A stretch of 64,000 nucleotides of DNA from Gramella sp. Hel_I_59 (GTDB lineage Bacteria > Bacteroidota > Bacteroidia > Flavobacteriales > Flavobacteriaceae), in the NCBI RefSeq assembly GCF_006714895.1, contig NZ_VFME01000001.1:1302001-1366000 (forward strand), read 5' to 3'. The stretch's first letter is position 1. Each line of letters opens with the position of its first letter. The notes beneath the pieces are model-generated. The model was not told the origin of the DNA. It worked only from the letters and a program-made list of their open reading frames with translations, and ran no database searches. The translations under genes and the position numbers were made by a program. Of this stretch, positions 27,815 through 37,025 are shown piece by piece.

Positions 27815-28672
27815 ATGATATTGATTGCCGATGGCGGGTCCACAAAATGTGACTGGATCTTACTGAACAATGAGGGTGAGCAGATTTTTAAAACCAGAAG
27901 TAAAGGTTTGAATCCTGCTGTTTTTAAGGAAGCCGTTCTTGAAGAACGCCTTGCTGAAAATCCTGAACTTGCTGAAGTAAGAGATACGATCGAAAAAGTA
28001 CATTTTTATGGTGCCGGTTGCGGTACACCAACTCCTACTGAACTTCTTAGAAGCATTATCGCGAACTATTTTACGAATGCAGATGAGGTAAAAGTGATGG
28101 AGGATACGGTAGCAGCTGTTTATGCTGCGACCACCGAGCCTGGTATCGTGTGTATTCTTGGTACGGGATCCAATAGCTGTTATTTTGATGGTGAAAATAT
28201 CACTCAGGCAGTTGCTTCTCTCGGTTATATTCTAATGGATGAAGCCAGTGGTAATTACTTCGGAAAAAGACTGATCCGAGATTATTACTACAAAAGAATG
28301 CCTCCTGAAATTGCTGAAAAATTTGAGCAAAAGTTCGATCTCAATTCAGATACCATTAAGATGAACCTTTATCGTAAGGATAATCCTAATACGTATCTCG
28401 CACATTTCGCAGAATTTATTTTTACGAATGAGCGTAATGGCTACTTTTATAAGTTGCTCCACGAAGGTCTTTCAGATTTTGTTCATTCTAGAGTGATGAG
28501 CTATCCACAGGTGACATCTGTTCCTGTTCATTTTATAGGATCTATCGCATATTTCAGTCAGGATATAATTAAGGCAGTTTTGCAACCATACGGGATAGAA
28601 GTTGGAAATATCGTTAGAAGACCAATTGATGCATTAATTGAATATTACCGTCAAAATGTGATTGGTAAATAG
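27815..28672 (+). CDS. BadF/BadG/BcrA/BcrD-type ATPase, N-acetylglucosamine-kinase-like
   Basis: This 285-residue protein has an ASKHA-fold start, MILIADGGSTKCDWILLN (phosphate 1). CILGTGSNSCYFDG is the phosphate 2 loop, and LGYILMDEASGNYFGKRLIRDYY is typical of GlcNAc-kinase relatives. Members phosphorylate amino sugars or related hexoses; the true substrate here is not known. It follows gapA and is closed by its own terminator, so it is probably part of the same sugar-use neighbourhood. Confidence 0.8.
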   Translation: MILIADGGSTKCDWILLNNEGEQIFKTRSKGLNPAVFKEAVLEERLAENPELAEVRDTIEKVHFYGAGCGTPTPTELLRSIIANYFTNADEVKVMEDTVAAVYAATTEPGIVCILGTGSNSCYFDGENITQAVASLGYILMDEASGNYFGKRLIRDYYYKRMPPEIAEKFEQKFDLNSDTIKMNLYRKDNPNTYLAHFAEFIFTNERNGYFYKLLHEGLSDFVHSRVMSYPQVTSVPVHFIGSIAYFSQDIIKAVLQPYGIEVGNIVRRPIDALIEYYRQNVIGK

Positions 28673-28692
28673 TACAACTCATTTTCTTATTT

Positions 28693-28723
28693 AATAAAAG
28701 CCTGCCTCGAGCAGGCTTTTATT
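28693..28723 (+). terminator. terminator after the BadF-type kinase
   Basis: AATAAAAGCCTGC (28693-28705) and GCAGGCTTTTATT (28711-28723) are perfect complements around a CTCGA loop. The U-rich side lies at the 3' end. Confidence 0.9.
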
Positions 28724-28812
28724 TAACGTTTTTCATATGAAAATTGGGATAATCCGTTCAGAATTAAGTTTTTACTTAATATTGTCTTAATTTAGCTTTC
28801 AAAACGTTAAAA

Positions 28813-29955
28813 ATGACCGCCGCATCTCAATTAATTACAGATAAGAGCTCAGAGATCATGGATTTATGGGCTTCAAGGGTTAAAAAAAATATCCCGGCTG
28901 CTAATGAATCCAGTGAACTAGCGTTAAGAAATCAACTAACCAATGTTCTGGAGGATTTAGCAGACATCATGGACAGGTATGATGGTAAAAGCGATGTCGA
29001 TGAATATGAGAGTTATCAGGAAATAATTGAAAATAGTCTAGAGCATGGTCGTCACCGTGCTACGTCTTCACATTATACTATAAAACAGATTCTTGAGGAG
29101 TATATAATTTTCCATCGTGTACTCACAGAATTACTTATTGAAAAGGATGTATACACGAAAGAGGTCGGGATTGTTTTAAAGTACAGCATCGAAACAGCTA
29201 TGTTTAACTCTGCAACTTCCTTTAGTGATTCTATACAGGAAATGCGAGAAAAATTGATAGGTACTCTGGCTCATGATATTAGGAATCCAATATCATCCGC
29301 TTATTTTGCTTTAGATATTATTCGTCATAATGATGATAAAGACCGGTTGGATAATCTGAAAAAGATGGGATTGCGTAGTCTGAATAAAGCAGTAGAGCTT
29401 TTAGAGGGCTTACTTGATGCAATCGCTGTTAAGGCTGGGGAAGGAATCAGTATGAATTTCGAAGAAATTGACATACTGAAAGAAATTCGTTGGGTTTATA
29501 ATGAAGCTGAGGAAATCTATACTAATGATTTTGTATTCGATAGTTCGGTAGATGAAATAAAAGGAGTTTTTGATGGAACTGCTATTCGCCGAGTGATAGA
29601 AAATTTGGTTACGAATGCAGTGAAATATGGTTCTCGTGATACTCCTATAACCATAAGGATTGAAGAAGATCAGGATGATGTTCTCATTGAAGTTCAAAAT
29701 TTTGGTAATCCTATCGCAAAACAAGATCAGAATGATATTTTCAAATTTTTGAACAGAGGACACGAGAATCAAAATTCTACGCTGGATAGTTGGGGAATGG
29801 GTCTTACGTTAGTAAAAACAGTCGCCCAGGCTCATGGAGGAAAAGTAGACGTAGTAAGTAATGAAAAAGAAGGAACTACATTTTCGATCCACCTTAAAAA
29901 ACAGGCAAACAAACCTGGAAAAATTCGTACCGAATTAAATTATTCTAAAAATTAA
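28813..29955 (+). CDS. soluble sensor histidine kinase with RsbRD-like N-terminal domain
   Basis: This 380-residue protein has no membrane segment. Residues about 1-150 are helical and resemble the RsbR/RsbRD N-terminal (non-haem globin-like) domain. They are followed by a HisKA domain with H-box LIGTLAHDIRNPISSAYFALD, the N-box VIENLVTNAVKYGS and the G-box GMGLTLVKTVAQAHGGKV. It should autophosphorylate in response to a cytoplasmic cue. No response regulator is next to it, so it is an orphan whose partner is unknown. Confidence 0.88.
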   Translation: MTAASQLITDKSSEIMDLWASRVKKNIPAANESSELALRNQLTNVLEDLADIMDRYDGKSDVDEYESYQEIIENSLEHGRHRATSSHYTIKQILEEYIIFHRVLTELLIEKDVYTKEVGIVLKYSIETAMFNSATSFSDSIQEMREKLIGTLAHDIRNPISSAYFALDIIRHNDDKDRLDNLKKMGLRSLNKAVELLEGLLDAIAVKAGEGISMNFEEIDILKEIRWVYNEAEEIYTNDFVFDSSVDEIKGVFDGTAIRRVIENLVTNAVKYGSRDTPITIRIEEDQDDVLIEVQNFGNPIAKQDQNDIFKFLNRGHENQNSTLDSWGMGLTLVKTVAQAHGGKVDVVSNEKEGTTFSIHLKKQANKPGKIRTELNYSKN

Positions 29956-30026
29956 TTTGCTTTCATTTTAAAGTGTAATTTCCGGAAAAATTTAAGGACC
30001 CTACCTTTAATTAAATCTGGATATAC

Positions 30027-31565
30027 ATGCTAGTTAAGGTTTATGGGAGTGCTGTTTTTGGTGTTGATGCCACCACTATTACTATTGAAGTTAATGTAGC
30101 ATCTGGTATTGGATACCATCTTGTAGGCTTACCAGATAACGCAGTAAAGGAGTCCAGTTACCGCATTACTGCTGCCCTTCAGAATAACGGGTACAAATTA
30201 CCAGGTAAAAAGATCATCGTAAACATGGCACCTGCCGATCTTAGGAAGGAAGGTTCAGCTTATGATCTAAGCTTTGCCATGGGAATTTTGGCTGCATCAT
30301 CGCAAATAACCGCGAATAATATTTCAGATTATATCATTATGGGGGAATTGTCTCTGGACGGCAGTCTTCAACCCATAAAAGGAGCTCTCCCAATCGCAAT
30401 TCAAGCTAAGAAAGAAGGTTTTAAAGGTTTTATTCTGCCTGAGCAAAATGCGAGGGAAGCAGCCATCGTATCAGGACTGGATGTATTCGGAGTAAGTAAT
30501 ATCAAGGAAGTGATCGATTTTTTTCATTCCGGAAAGAAGTTGGAACCTACCATTATTAATACCAGGGAAACTTTTTACCAGGATCTCGATAATCTTGAGC
30601 ATGACTTTGCTGATGTAAAAGGTCAGGAATCTATCAAGAGATGTATGGAGATCGCTGCTGCGGGAGGTCATAACATAATTCTAATTGGACCGCCGGGTGC
30701 GGGAAAAACCATGCTTGCCAAAAGGTTGCCCAGCATTCTGCCACCAATGACTTTGCAGGAAGCACTGGAAACCACAAAAATACATAGTGTAGCTGGCCGA
30801 ATTAAAGACAATGTTGGCCTGCTGGCTCAACGTCCATTTAGGAGTCCGCATCATACGATTTCTGATGTTGCACTTGTCGGCGGGGGTGGATATCCACAAC
30901 CGGGTGAGATCTCACTATCTCATAATGGCGTACTGTTTCTGGATGAGCTGCCAGAATTTAAAAGAAGTGTTTTGGAAGTGATGCGGCAACCTCTGGAGGA
31001 CCGGGAGGTTACCATCTCTAGAGCTCGATTCACAGTCACCTATCCTTCCAGTTTTATGCTTGTCGCCAGTATGAACCCAAGTCCAGGTGGATATTTCAAT
31101 GATCCCGATGCGCCCGTATCTTCATCTGCTTATGAAATGCAACGATATCTGGGAAAGATCAGTGGACCGTTGCTCGATAGAATTGATATTCATATTGAAG
31201 TAACTCCGGTTCCATTTGATAAACTTAGCGAAGAACGCAAAGGCGAATCCAGTAAATCTATTCGTGAGAGAGTAAGCAAGGCTAGAGGTATTCAATCTGA
31301 AAGATTCCATGATCTTGAAAATGTACATTATAATGCCCAGATTGGTCCAAGGCAGATAAGAGAGCATTGCCAGTTGGACGAAGCATCGAAGACATTATTG
31401 AAAACGGCGATGGAAAAACTAAATCTCTCTGCCCGTGCTTACGATCGTATTCTGAAAGTTTCCAGAACGATTGCAGATCTGGCTGGGAGTTCTCAAATAC
31501 AGGGAGAACATATAAGTGAAGCAATACAATATAGAAGTCTGGACCGGGAAGGATGGCTGGGTTAA
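30027..31565 (+). CDS. comM: YifB/ComM-family Mg-chelatase-like AAA+ ATPase
   Basis: This 512-residue protein has an N-terminal Lon-protease-like domain (VNVASGIGYHLVGLPDNAVKES). A central AAA+ module has Walker A GPPGAGKTM, a sensor/Walker B region FLDELPEF and the chelatase signature RSPHHTISDVALVGGGGYPQPGEIS. ComM relatives are hexameric helicases that promote branch migration in natural transformation. It appears monocistronic. Confidence 0.92.
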   Translation: MLVKVYGSAVFGVDATTITIEVNVASGIGYHLVGLPDNAVKESSYRITAALQNNGYKLPGKKIIVNMAPADLRKEGSAYDLSFAMGILAASSQITANNISDYIIMGELSLDGSLQPIKGALPIAIQAKKEGFKGFILPEQNAREAAIVSGLDVFGVSNIKEVIDFFHSGKKLEPTIINTRETFYQDLDNLEHDFADVKGQESIKRCMEIAAAGGHNIILIGPPGAGKTMLAKRLPSILPPMTLQEALETTKIHSVAGRIKDNVGLLAQRPFRSPHHTISDVALVGGGGYPQPGEISLSHNGVLFLDELPEFKRSVLEVMRQPLEDREVTISRARFTVTYPSSFMLVASMNPSPGGYFNDPDAPVSSSAYEMQRYLGKISGPLLDRIDIHIEVTPVPFDKLSEERKGESSKSIRERVSKARGIQSERFHDLENVHYNAQIGPRQIREHCQLDEASKTLLKTAMEKLNLSARAYDRILKVSRTIADLAGSSQIQGEHISEAIQYRSLDREGWLG

Positions 31566-31606
31566 TATCTTGAGTTTTAATTAACGAAACCTTTGCCTGT
31601 TTTTTA

Positions 31607-31614
31607 TATTTTTG
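31607..31614 (+). promoter_or_regulatory. -7 box of the DUF2891-pxp operon
   Basis: TATTTTTG matches TAnnTTTG and lies 64 nt before the first gene. A TTG at 31593-31595 is closer than the usual -33 spacing, so the -33 element is doubtful. Confidence 0.4.
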
Positions 31615-31678
31615 GATAAAACCTACTAAATCAATCTGTAAATTTCGAAATTCACCGAAAGAGACGCAATTATAACCA

Positions 31679-32839
31679 ATGAAACAATTTCTTTTAGCCT
31701 CCGTATGTTTGCTTATTCTATCCTGTAAAGGAAATTCAGAAGATCCTGACGAAAATCCTGGAGATACTGACACTTTGATAACTGAGAGTATCCTGCCAGA
31801 TGCACTCAAAACTACAGATAAAGTAACCTTAAATCTTACTGAAGCTAACAATCTTGCGGAATTACCTTTAGGTTGTTTAAATACAGAATACCCTAATAAA
31901 TTGGGACAAACTCTCGAAAATGCAGAGGCGATGGATGAACCCAAAGCTTTGCATCCAGCCTTTTATGGGTGTTTTGACTGGCATTCTTCTGTTCATGCCC
32001 ATTGGTCACTGGTGAGTTTGTTGAAGCAGTTTCCAGATCTTGAGAAAAATGAGGAGATTCGTGAAAAGTTAAAAACTTCTCTCTCTTCAGAAAATATTGA
32101 AGGAGAGGTTGCATACTTCAATCGTAAGGAAAGCACAGTATATGAACGTACTTATGGCTGGGCATGGTTGCTGAAGTTGTCACAGGAGCTAAAGTCCTGG
32201 GAAGATCCTCTTGGACAGGAACTTGCTGCAAATCTTCAACCACTTACAGATCTAATAACTACGCGATTCATTGAATTCCTTCCGAAGTTAAATTACCCGG
32301 TAAGAGTAGGAGAACATACCAATACTGCATTCGGGCTTGCTTTTGCATATGATTATGCAGAAGCCACCGAGAACCAGGAGTTAATGGAAGTGGTCAAGAA
32401 AAGTGCACAGAATTTCTTCCTGAAAGACGACAACTGCCCGGTAAGCTGGGAACCAGGAGGCTACGACTTTATTTCTCCATGCCTGGCAGAAGTGGATATC
32501 ATGAGAAGAGTTCTTCCAAAAAGTGCTTTTAACCTTTGGATAGAAGATTTCATGCCGCAATTGAAAAATGAAGATTTTGAAATGGAAGTTGGTGAAGTTT
32601 CAGATAGATCTGATGGTAAACTGGTTCATCTGGATGGTCTTAACTTCAGCAGAGCCTGGATTTTCTCTGGTCTTGCCAATCAATACCCTGAAAAATTCGG
32701 TCATTTAAGGTCTCTAGCTAATGAACATGTGGCCTATTCCTTTCCAAATGTTTCCGGTGACGGTTATGAAGGTGGTCACTGGCTAGGAACTTTTGCGATT
32801 TATGCTTTACAGGAATCTGGAAAGCAACCCGTAAAATGA
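31679..32839 (+). CDS. DUF2891 lipoprotein
   Basis: This 386-residue protein has a lipoprotein signal (lipobox LILSCKG, Cys16). The body matches the DUF2891 family as I know it (HPAFYGCFDWHSSVHAHWSL, ERTYGWAWLLKLSQEL, GEHTNTAFGLAFAYDYA, CPVSWEPGGYDFISPCLAEVDIM) and is predicted all-helical. The biochemical function is unknown. Its stop overlaps the NRAMP-like gene start (ATGA), so it is translationally coupled to the 5-oxoproline genes. Confidence 0.88.
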   Translation: MKQFLLASVCLLILSCKGNSEDPDENPGDTDTLITESILPDALKTTDKVTLNLTEANNLAELPLGCLNTEYPNKLGQTLENAEAMDEPKALHPAFYGCFDWHSSVHAHWSLVSLLKQFPDLEKNEEIREKLKTSLSSENIEGEVAYFNRKESTVYERTYGWAWLLKLSQELKSWEDPLGQELAANLQPLTDLITTRFIEFLPKLNYPVRVGEHTNTAFGLAFAYDYAEATENQELMEVVKKSAQNFFLKDDNCPVSWEPGGYDFISPCLAEVDIMRRVLPKSAFNLWIEDFMPQLKNEDFEMEVGEVSDRSDGKLVHLDGLNFSRAWIFSGLANQYPEKFGHLRSLANEHVAYSFPNVSGDGYEGGHWLGTFAIYALQESGKQPVK

Positions 32840-34056
32840 AAAACTTCTTCAGAAATCTAGGTCCTGGAATCCTTGTTTCTGCTGCATTTATTGGTCCTGG
32901 AACCGTTACCGTATGTAGTCTTGCAGGGGTGGAATTTGGTTATAGTCTGCTATGGGCTTTACTGGTTTCAATAATTGCGTGTATCGTATTGCAGGAAATG
33001 TCTGCCAGGCTTGGCTTGGTAACAGGCAGAGGATTAAGTGATTCCATACGGCAATCCATAACCTCTCCGGTATTCCGAGTAGTAGCTCTAATTCTGATTT
33101 TCTCTGCAATTGTAATTGGGAATGCCGCTTACGAAGCTGGGAATATATCTGGTGCGGTCATGGGTGTGCAGAGTATCATGCCTATTGAGGAAATATCAAT
33201 TTCGGGAAATGCTATCAATCTTTGGAGCTTTATCATTGGAGGCTCCGCATTTCTACTTCTTTATTTAGGAAGTTACAAGAAGCTGGAAAGGGTATTTATA
33301 GGATTGGTGGTTTTAATGAGCCTTGCGTTTATTATCACAGCTTTTCTAACCCAGCCATCCTGGTCGGGTGTTTTTAAAGGCTTTGTGCCGACATCCATAA
33401 GTGATGAAATTTTAACGATCATCGCATTGGTGGGAACCACCGTGGTACCTTATAATTTGTTTTTACATGCATCTTTGATTGGTGAGAAATGGACCGGCCT
33501 TAATCATCTCAAAACCGTACGGAGAGAACTCGTGTTCTCGATCATTCTGGGTGGCCTGGTTTCCATGGCGATCCTAATATGTGCAGCTTCTTCCGGATTA
33601 AGTTCTATTAATGATGTAGCCGGTCTGGCAGTAGGACTGGAGCCATTGTTTGGAAATATGGCCACTACTTTTCTAGCAGTTGGATTACTGGCAGCTGGGA
33701 TTACCTCATCCATAACAGCTCCTTTGGCGGCAGCATATGTTGTGAAAGGTTGTCTTGGGTGGCAGTCTGGAATGTCCGACTGGCGGTTTAAAGCAGTTTG
33801 GATGAGCATAATTATCCTTGGTGTATTGTTTAGTTCCCTGGGAATAAAACCGGTCGAGATCATTCAGTTTGCGCAAGTAGCCAACGGAATTGTGCTTCCT
33901 GTCATTGCGATATTTCTCTTATGGATCGTCAATCAAGAATCTATCCTGGGTAAATTCAGAAATTCAGCCTTTCAAAACATAATTGGTATCTTGGTAATTG
34001 TCCTGGCCATATTCCTTGGTGCAAAATCAATTTATACAGTAATACAGAATTTATGA
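32836..34056 (+). CDS. NRAMP-family transporter lacking the canonical metal-binding residues (YcsG-like)
   Basis: This 406-residue protein has about 11 membrane helices. It is NRAMP-like throughout (LGPGILVSAAFIGPGTV in TM1, RLGLVTGRGLSDSIRQ after TM2). The TM1 metal motif DPGN is GPGT here (G20, T23). In TM6 the usual MPHNL is VPYNL (V204, Y206). Asp, Asn and Met metal ligands are thus all lost, so transport of Mn or Fe is unlikely. It overlaps pxpA by 4 nt. By context it may carry 5-oxoproline or a related compound; that is inference. Confidence 0.85.
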   Translation: MKNFFRNLGPGILVSAAFIGPGTVTVCSLAGVEFGYSLLWALLVSIIACIVLQEMSARLGLVTGRGLSDSIRQSITSPVFRVVALILIFSAIVIGNAAYEAGNISGAVMGVQSIMPIEEISISGNAINLWSFIIGGSAFLLLYLGSYKKLERVFIGLVVLMSLAFIITAFLTQPSWSGVFKGFVPTSISDEILTIIALVGTTVVPYNLFLHASLIGEKWTGLNHLKTVRRELVFSIILGGLVSMAILICAASSGLSSINDVAGLAVGLEPLFGNMATTFLAVGLLAAGITSSITAPLAAAYVVKGCLGWQSGMSDWRFKAVWMSIIILGVLFSSLGIKPVEIIQFAQVANGIVLPVIAIFLLWIVNQESILGKFRNSAFQNIIGILVIVLAIFLGAKSIYTVIQNL

Positions 34057-34793
34057 TTAAAGAAACCATCCATATAAATTGTGATCTTGGAGAAGGGGGA
34101 GAGTTTGACGATAAGTTAATGCCACTAATTTCTGCTTGCAATATTGCCTGTGGAGGACATGCTGGAAACCTCGAAACCATGCATAGAACTGTTCGTCTGG
34201 CTCTTGAAAATAACGTGGAAATTGGAGCACATCCATCCTATCCAGACCGGGCAAACTTCGGAAGAAATCATATGGATATGACTGCTGAAGAATTGAAACT
34301 TTCCATAGAAGGACAGGTGCTAAGTCTGAAGCAAATTGTGGAATCTGAAGGAGGGAAACTAAGTCACGTGAAACTGCATGGTGCTCTCTATAATGACGCT
34401 GCTAAGGATAGGAATATTTCCAAGATAGTAGTGAGGAGTCTTGAACATTTTGATGATGATTTGAGGCTGTTTGTGCCTCTCAATTCCCAACTCGGAGAAC
34501 TCGCTTTAGGCAGATTTGAACTCTATTATGAAGCATTTGCAGATCGAAACTATGAGGATGATTATGGTTTGGTTCCTCGATCAAAATCGTATGCAATCAT
34601 CGAAGATAGGGAAGTGGTTTTTCAGCACGTGAGAAGTATCTATAAAGAGAACAAAATCTTATTGCCGAACGGCGAATTTTTAGAGGCTCAGGCAGACACA
34701 TTTTGCGTGCATTCTGATACCCCTTCGGCGGTGGAAATTTTACAATATCTACAACGTAAATTAGCTGCAGAAAATATCTATATTAAATCCTGA
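34053..34793 (+). CDS. pxpA: 5-oxoprolinase subunit A (LamB/YcsF family)
   Basis: This 246-residue protein has the family signature INCDLGEGGEFDDKLMPLISACNIACGGHAGN, continuing GAHPSYPDRANFGR and VKLHGALYNDA. Together with PxpB and PxpC it hydrolyses 5-oxo-L-proline (pyroglutamate) to glutamate using ATP in the cytoplasm. It starts inside the end of the NRAMP-like gene and is followed 2 nt later by pxpB. Confidence 0.93.
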   Translation: MIKETIHINCDLGEGGEFDDKLMPLISACNIACGGHAGNLETMHRTVRLALENNVEIGAHPSYPDRANFGRNHMDMTAEELKLSIEGQVLSLKQIVESEGGKLSHVKLHGALYNDAAKDRNISKIVVRSLEHFDDDLRLFVPLNSQLGELALGRFELYYEAFADRNYEDDYGLVPRSKSYAIIEDREVVFQHVRSIYKENKILLPNGEFLEAQADTFCVHSDTPSAVEILQYLQRKLAAENIYIKS

Positions 34794-34795
34794 AA

Positions 34796-35527
34796 ATGAT
34801 CAAGTGGAAGAGTGTTTCGAGAATGGGAGATCGCGGAATTCTGATAGAATTCCCTCAGGAAATTTCAGAAAAAATACTTCAAACTATACTAGAGGTAAAA
34901 ACTGCGCTATCAAAAATAAAGCTTGAGCAAAAGGTTGAAATAACTAATACATACAACTCGTTATTAATAAGTTATCCTTCAGCTATAAGATATATCTATA
35001 GTGAGTTAAAAGTCGTTTCCAATACTCTTAGAGCTACGAATATATCAAAAAACATCGACAAGCGAATTTTCAAGATTCCTGTTTGCTATGAAGCAGAATA
35101 TGCTCCAGATTTGAATGAGGTAGCCGAGCTTAAAAACATAAAAAAGGAAGAGCTGATTTCCCTTCACTCCACTCCAGAATACCTAGTTTATTTTACCGGG
35201 TTTTTACCGGGCTTTTTATACCTGGGTGGGTTGAATCAAAAAATTGCAACGCCACGAAAAATCACTCCGCGTAAAATTGTAGAAAAAGGAAGCGTGGGAA
35301 TCGCAGAAGATCAAACCGGAATTTATCCACAAGAGAGTCCGGGTGGATGGCAAATAATTGGTCGAACACCTCTGGATCTTTTTAATGCGAACAGCAAAAT
35401 TCCCAGTCCATTTAATGTTGGAGATTTCGTTCGATTTCATCCGGTAAGTAATTTGGAATATATCCAAATTCAAAAAAAGGTGAAGCAAGGAAAATATGAA
35501 TTCGAAATTATCAAATCCAATGGGTGA
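34796..35527 (+). CDS. pxpB: 5-oxoprolinase subunit B (KipI-type)
   Basis: This 243-residue protein has the KipI/carboxyltransferase-like domain segments YFTGFLPGFLYLGGL, RVxxP-like ATPRKITPRKIVEKGSVGIA and IYPQESPGGWQIIGRTPLDLF. It forms the PxpBC complex. It starts 2 nt after pxpA and its stop overlaps the pxpC ATG (ATGGGTGA). Confidence 0.92.
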   Translation: MIKWKSVSRMGDRGILIEFPQEISEKILQTILEVKTALSKIKLEQKVEITNTYNSLLISYPSAIRYIYSELKVVSNTLRATNISKNIDKRIFKIPVCYEAEYAPDLNEVAELKNIKKEELISLHSTPEYLVYFTGFLPGFLYLGGLNQKIATPRKITPRKIVEKGSVGIAEDQTGIYPQESPGGWQIIGRTPLDLFNANSKIPSPFNVGDFVRFHPVSNLEYIQIQKKVKQGKYEFEIIKSNG

Positions 35528-36371
35528 AGTTGTTGTTAAGCAGCCAGGATTATTCTCCACGATTCAGGATTTTGGAAGATTTGGATCGAGAAAATATGGT
35601 GTTCCTGAGAGCGGAATTATGGATAGATATGCCTTCAAAATTTGCAATCTAATTCTCGGCAATTCTGAAAATGATGCGGTGCTGGAAATAACATTTGTTG
35701 GGCCTGTTCTTGAATTTAATGCAGCTACAAATATTTGTGTTGGAGGGGCAAATCTCAGTCCGAAGATTAACGATTTAGAGATCAATTTAAATACGGCCTA
35801 TCAGGTTAAGGCTGGAGATATTCTTTCCTTCGGAAAAAGAAAATCTGGATTCCGATCCTATCTCGCGATTAAATATGGTTTTCAATCTCCGGAAATTCTG
35901 GGAAGTCGAAGTTGGTTCGAAGCTGTTACAGGAAATCATAGACTTCAGAAGAACCAGCTTTTACATTATCAAACTTCAGAAGCTATCAACAATAATCCTC
36001 ATTCAACTATTCACGTAAATACAGATTACCTCAATTCAGAAATGATCGAAACTTATGGAGGGCCAGAATTTGCAGAGCTAACAGAATCTTTGCAAAAACT
36101 TATTTTTCAGAAGAAATTTAAGGTGAGTGGTGATAGCAACCGGATGGCTGTACAATTTGAAGAAGGTTTTAATAATGATCTCAAAGGCATTCACACTTCC
36201 CCGGTTATGCCGGGAAGCGTTCAACTTACCCCATCAGGAAAACTGATTGTGCTTATGAGGGACTGTCAAACTACGGGAGGTTATCCAAGGGTTTTACAAC
36301 TATCAGAATATGGAATCCAGGTACTCTCTCAAAAAATGCCTGGTGAAATTGTGCAATTCCACAGGAAGTAG
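35520..36371 (+). CDS. pxpC: 5-oxoprolinase subunit C (KipA-type, biotin-dependent carboxyltransferase family)
   Basis: I prefer ATG 35520 (283 residues, MGEVVVKQPGLFSTIQDFGR), which overlaps the pxpB stop in ATGGGTGA. An earlier ATG at 35496 would add eight residues with no family counterpart. The KipA signatures GLFSTIQDFGRFG, YGVPESGIMDRYAF and MRDCQTTGGYPRVLQLSEYG are present. It is the last gene of the operon. A long-looped terminator-like pairing (36389-36400 with 36457-36468) follows. Confidence 0.92.
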   Translation: MGEVVVKQPGLFSTIQDFGRFGSRKYGVPESGIMDRYAFKICNLILGNSENDAVLEITFVGPVLEFNAATNICVGGANLSPKINDLEINLNTAYQVKAGDILSFGKRKSGFRSYLAIKYGFQSPEILGSRSWFEAVTGNHRLQKNQLLHYQTSEAINNNPHSTIHVNTDYLNSEMIETYGGPEFAELTESLQKLIFQKKFKVSGDSNRMAVQFEEGFNNDLKGIHTSPVMPGSVQLTPSGKLIVLMRDCQTTGGYPRVLQLSEYGIQVLSQKMPGEIVQFHRK

Positions 36372-36388
36372 AATAGTTTGCAAATAGC

Positions 36389-36470
36389 AAAAAGTGCCAA
36401 CTAAGTTTATTAATGCTATAGAAAAGACCCTACTCAGAACTACAACTAAACTATGATTGACACTTTTTTT
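36389..36470 (+). terminator. possible long-loop terminator after pxpC
   Basis: AAAAAGTG-CCAA (36389-36400) can pair with TTGACACTTTTT (36457-36468) with one mismatch, followed by more T. The loop is about 56 nt, so this is weaker than the other terminators in the window. Confidence 0.35.
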
Positions 36471-36501
36471 GTCCCCAAAACATTCTAGATAAACTAAAAT
36501 G

Positions 36502-36552
36502 ACTCTACAAATATAGATACAGTAGAGGCTGTAGAGTAGGGGAATTTTCCCC
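36502..36552 (+). promoter_or_regulatory. compact structured leader before the uncharacterised gene at 36625
   Basis: CTCTAC (36503-36508) can pair with either of two GTAGAG copies (36522-36527 and 36531-36536). A second hairpin, GGGGAA/TTCCCC (36539-36552), follows with a short pyrimidine run. The two choices for the first stem are mutually exclusive. No coding ORF overlaps it. Confidence 0.3.
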
Positions 36553-36624
36553 TTTCTTGCAGATAAGCTCCATTTCATTATTAGAAATTATATTTTAGAG
36601 GCAGATAATCAAACCCTTATAATC

Positions 36625-37017
36625 GTGAATCCACCAAATAAGTGCATTACTGTTCAGAAAGCTAAAGAGCTCCAAAAAGAATGGCGTGAAACCAGGTCTA
36701 TAGTTACTACAAATGGAAAAGAACATAAAGATACCTGTGAGTTCCATTTTGATCTGGAAGAACTTCAGGAATATATCAATTACGTTCGTGAACAATCTCA
36801 GCAGAATAAAGCTGAAAGGCCAGGTATCAATGTCTGGCTCGGTGCTTATCAGGATGAGGGCGATAAACCTAGTCTTAATACCGTGTTTTTCTCTGCAACG
36901 CGTAAAATGAAAGCTGAAGAGGAAGATGGTTCTGGAAGAGACTACCTCGAAAATGGCGAAATTGAACCAATGAATACTGTGGGAGGTATGTGGCCTCCGT
37001 TACCATATAAAGGCTAG
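36625..37017 (+). CDS. uncharacterised small cytoplasmic protein
   Basis: This 130-residue protein starts at GTG. It has no signal or membrane segment and is charged, with a short acidic helix (CEFHFDLEELQEYINYVREQ) and a conserved-looking end GGMWPPLPYKG. I do not recognise a characterised family. It lies 8 nt before a membrane-protein gene and upstream of a two-component pair, so all four may be one unit. Confidence 0.7.
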   Translation: MNPPNKCITVQKAKELQKEWRETRSIVTTNGKEHKDTCEFHFDLEELQEYINYVREQSQQNKAERPGINVWLGAYQDEGDKPSLNTVFFSATRKMKAEEEDGSGRDYLENGEIEPMNTVGGMWPPLPYKG

Positions 37018-37025
37018 GATTTTCT

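Noticed and set aside
28725..28815. AACGTT-containing sites resembling the LacI operator before the histidine kinase
   Set aside because: Only the 6-nt core is shared and the flanks do not match CGAAAACGTTTTCG, so chance is likely in AT-rich DNA.
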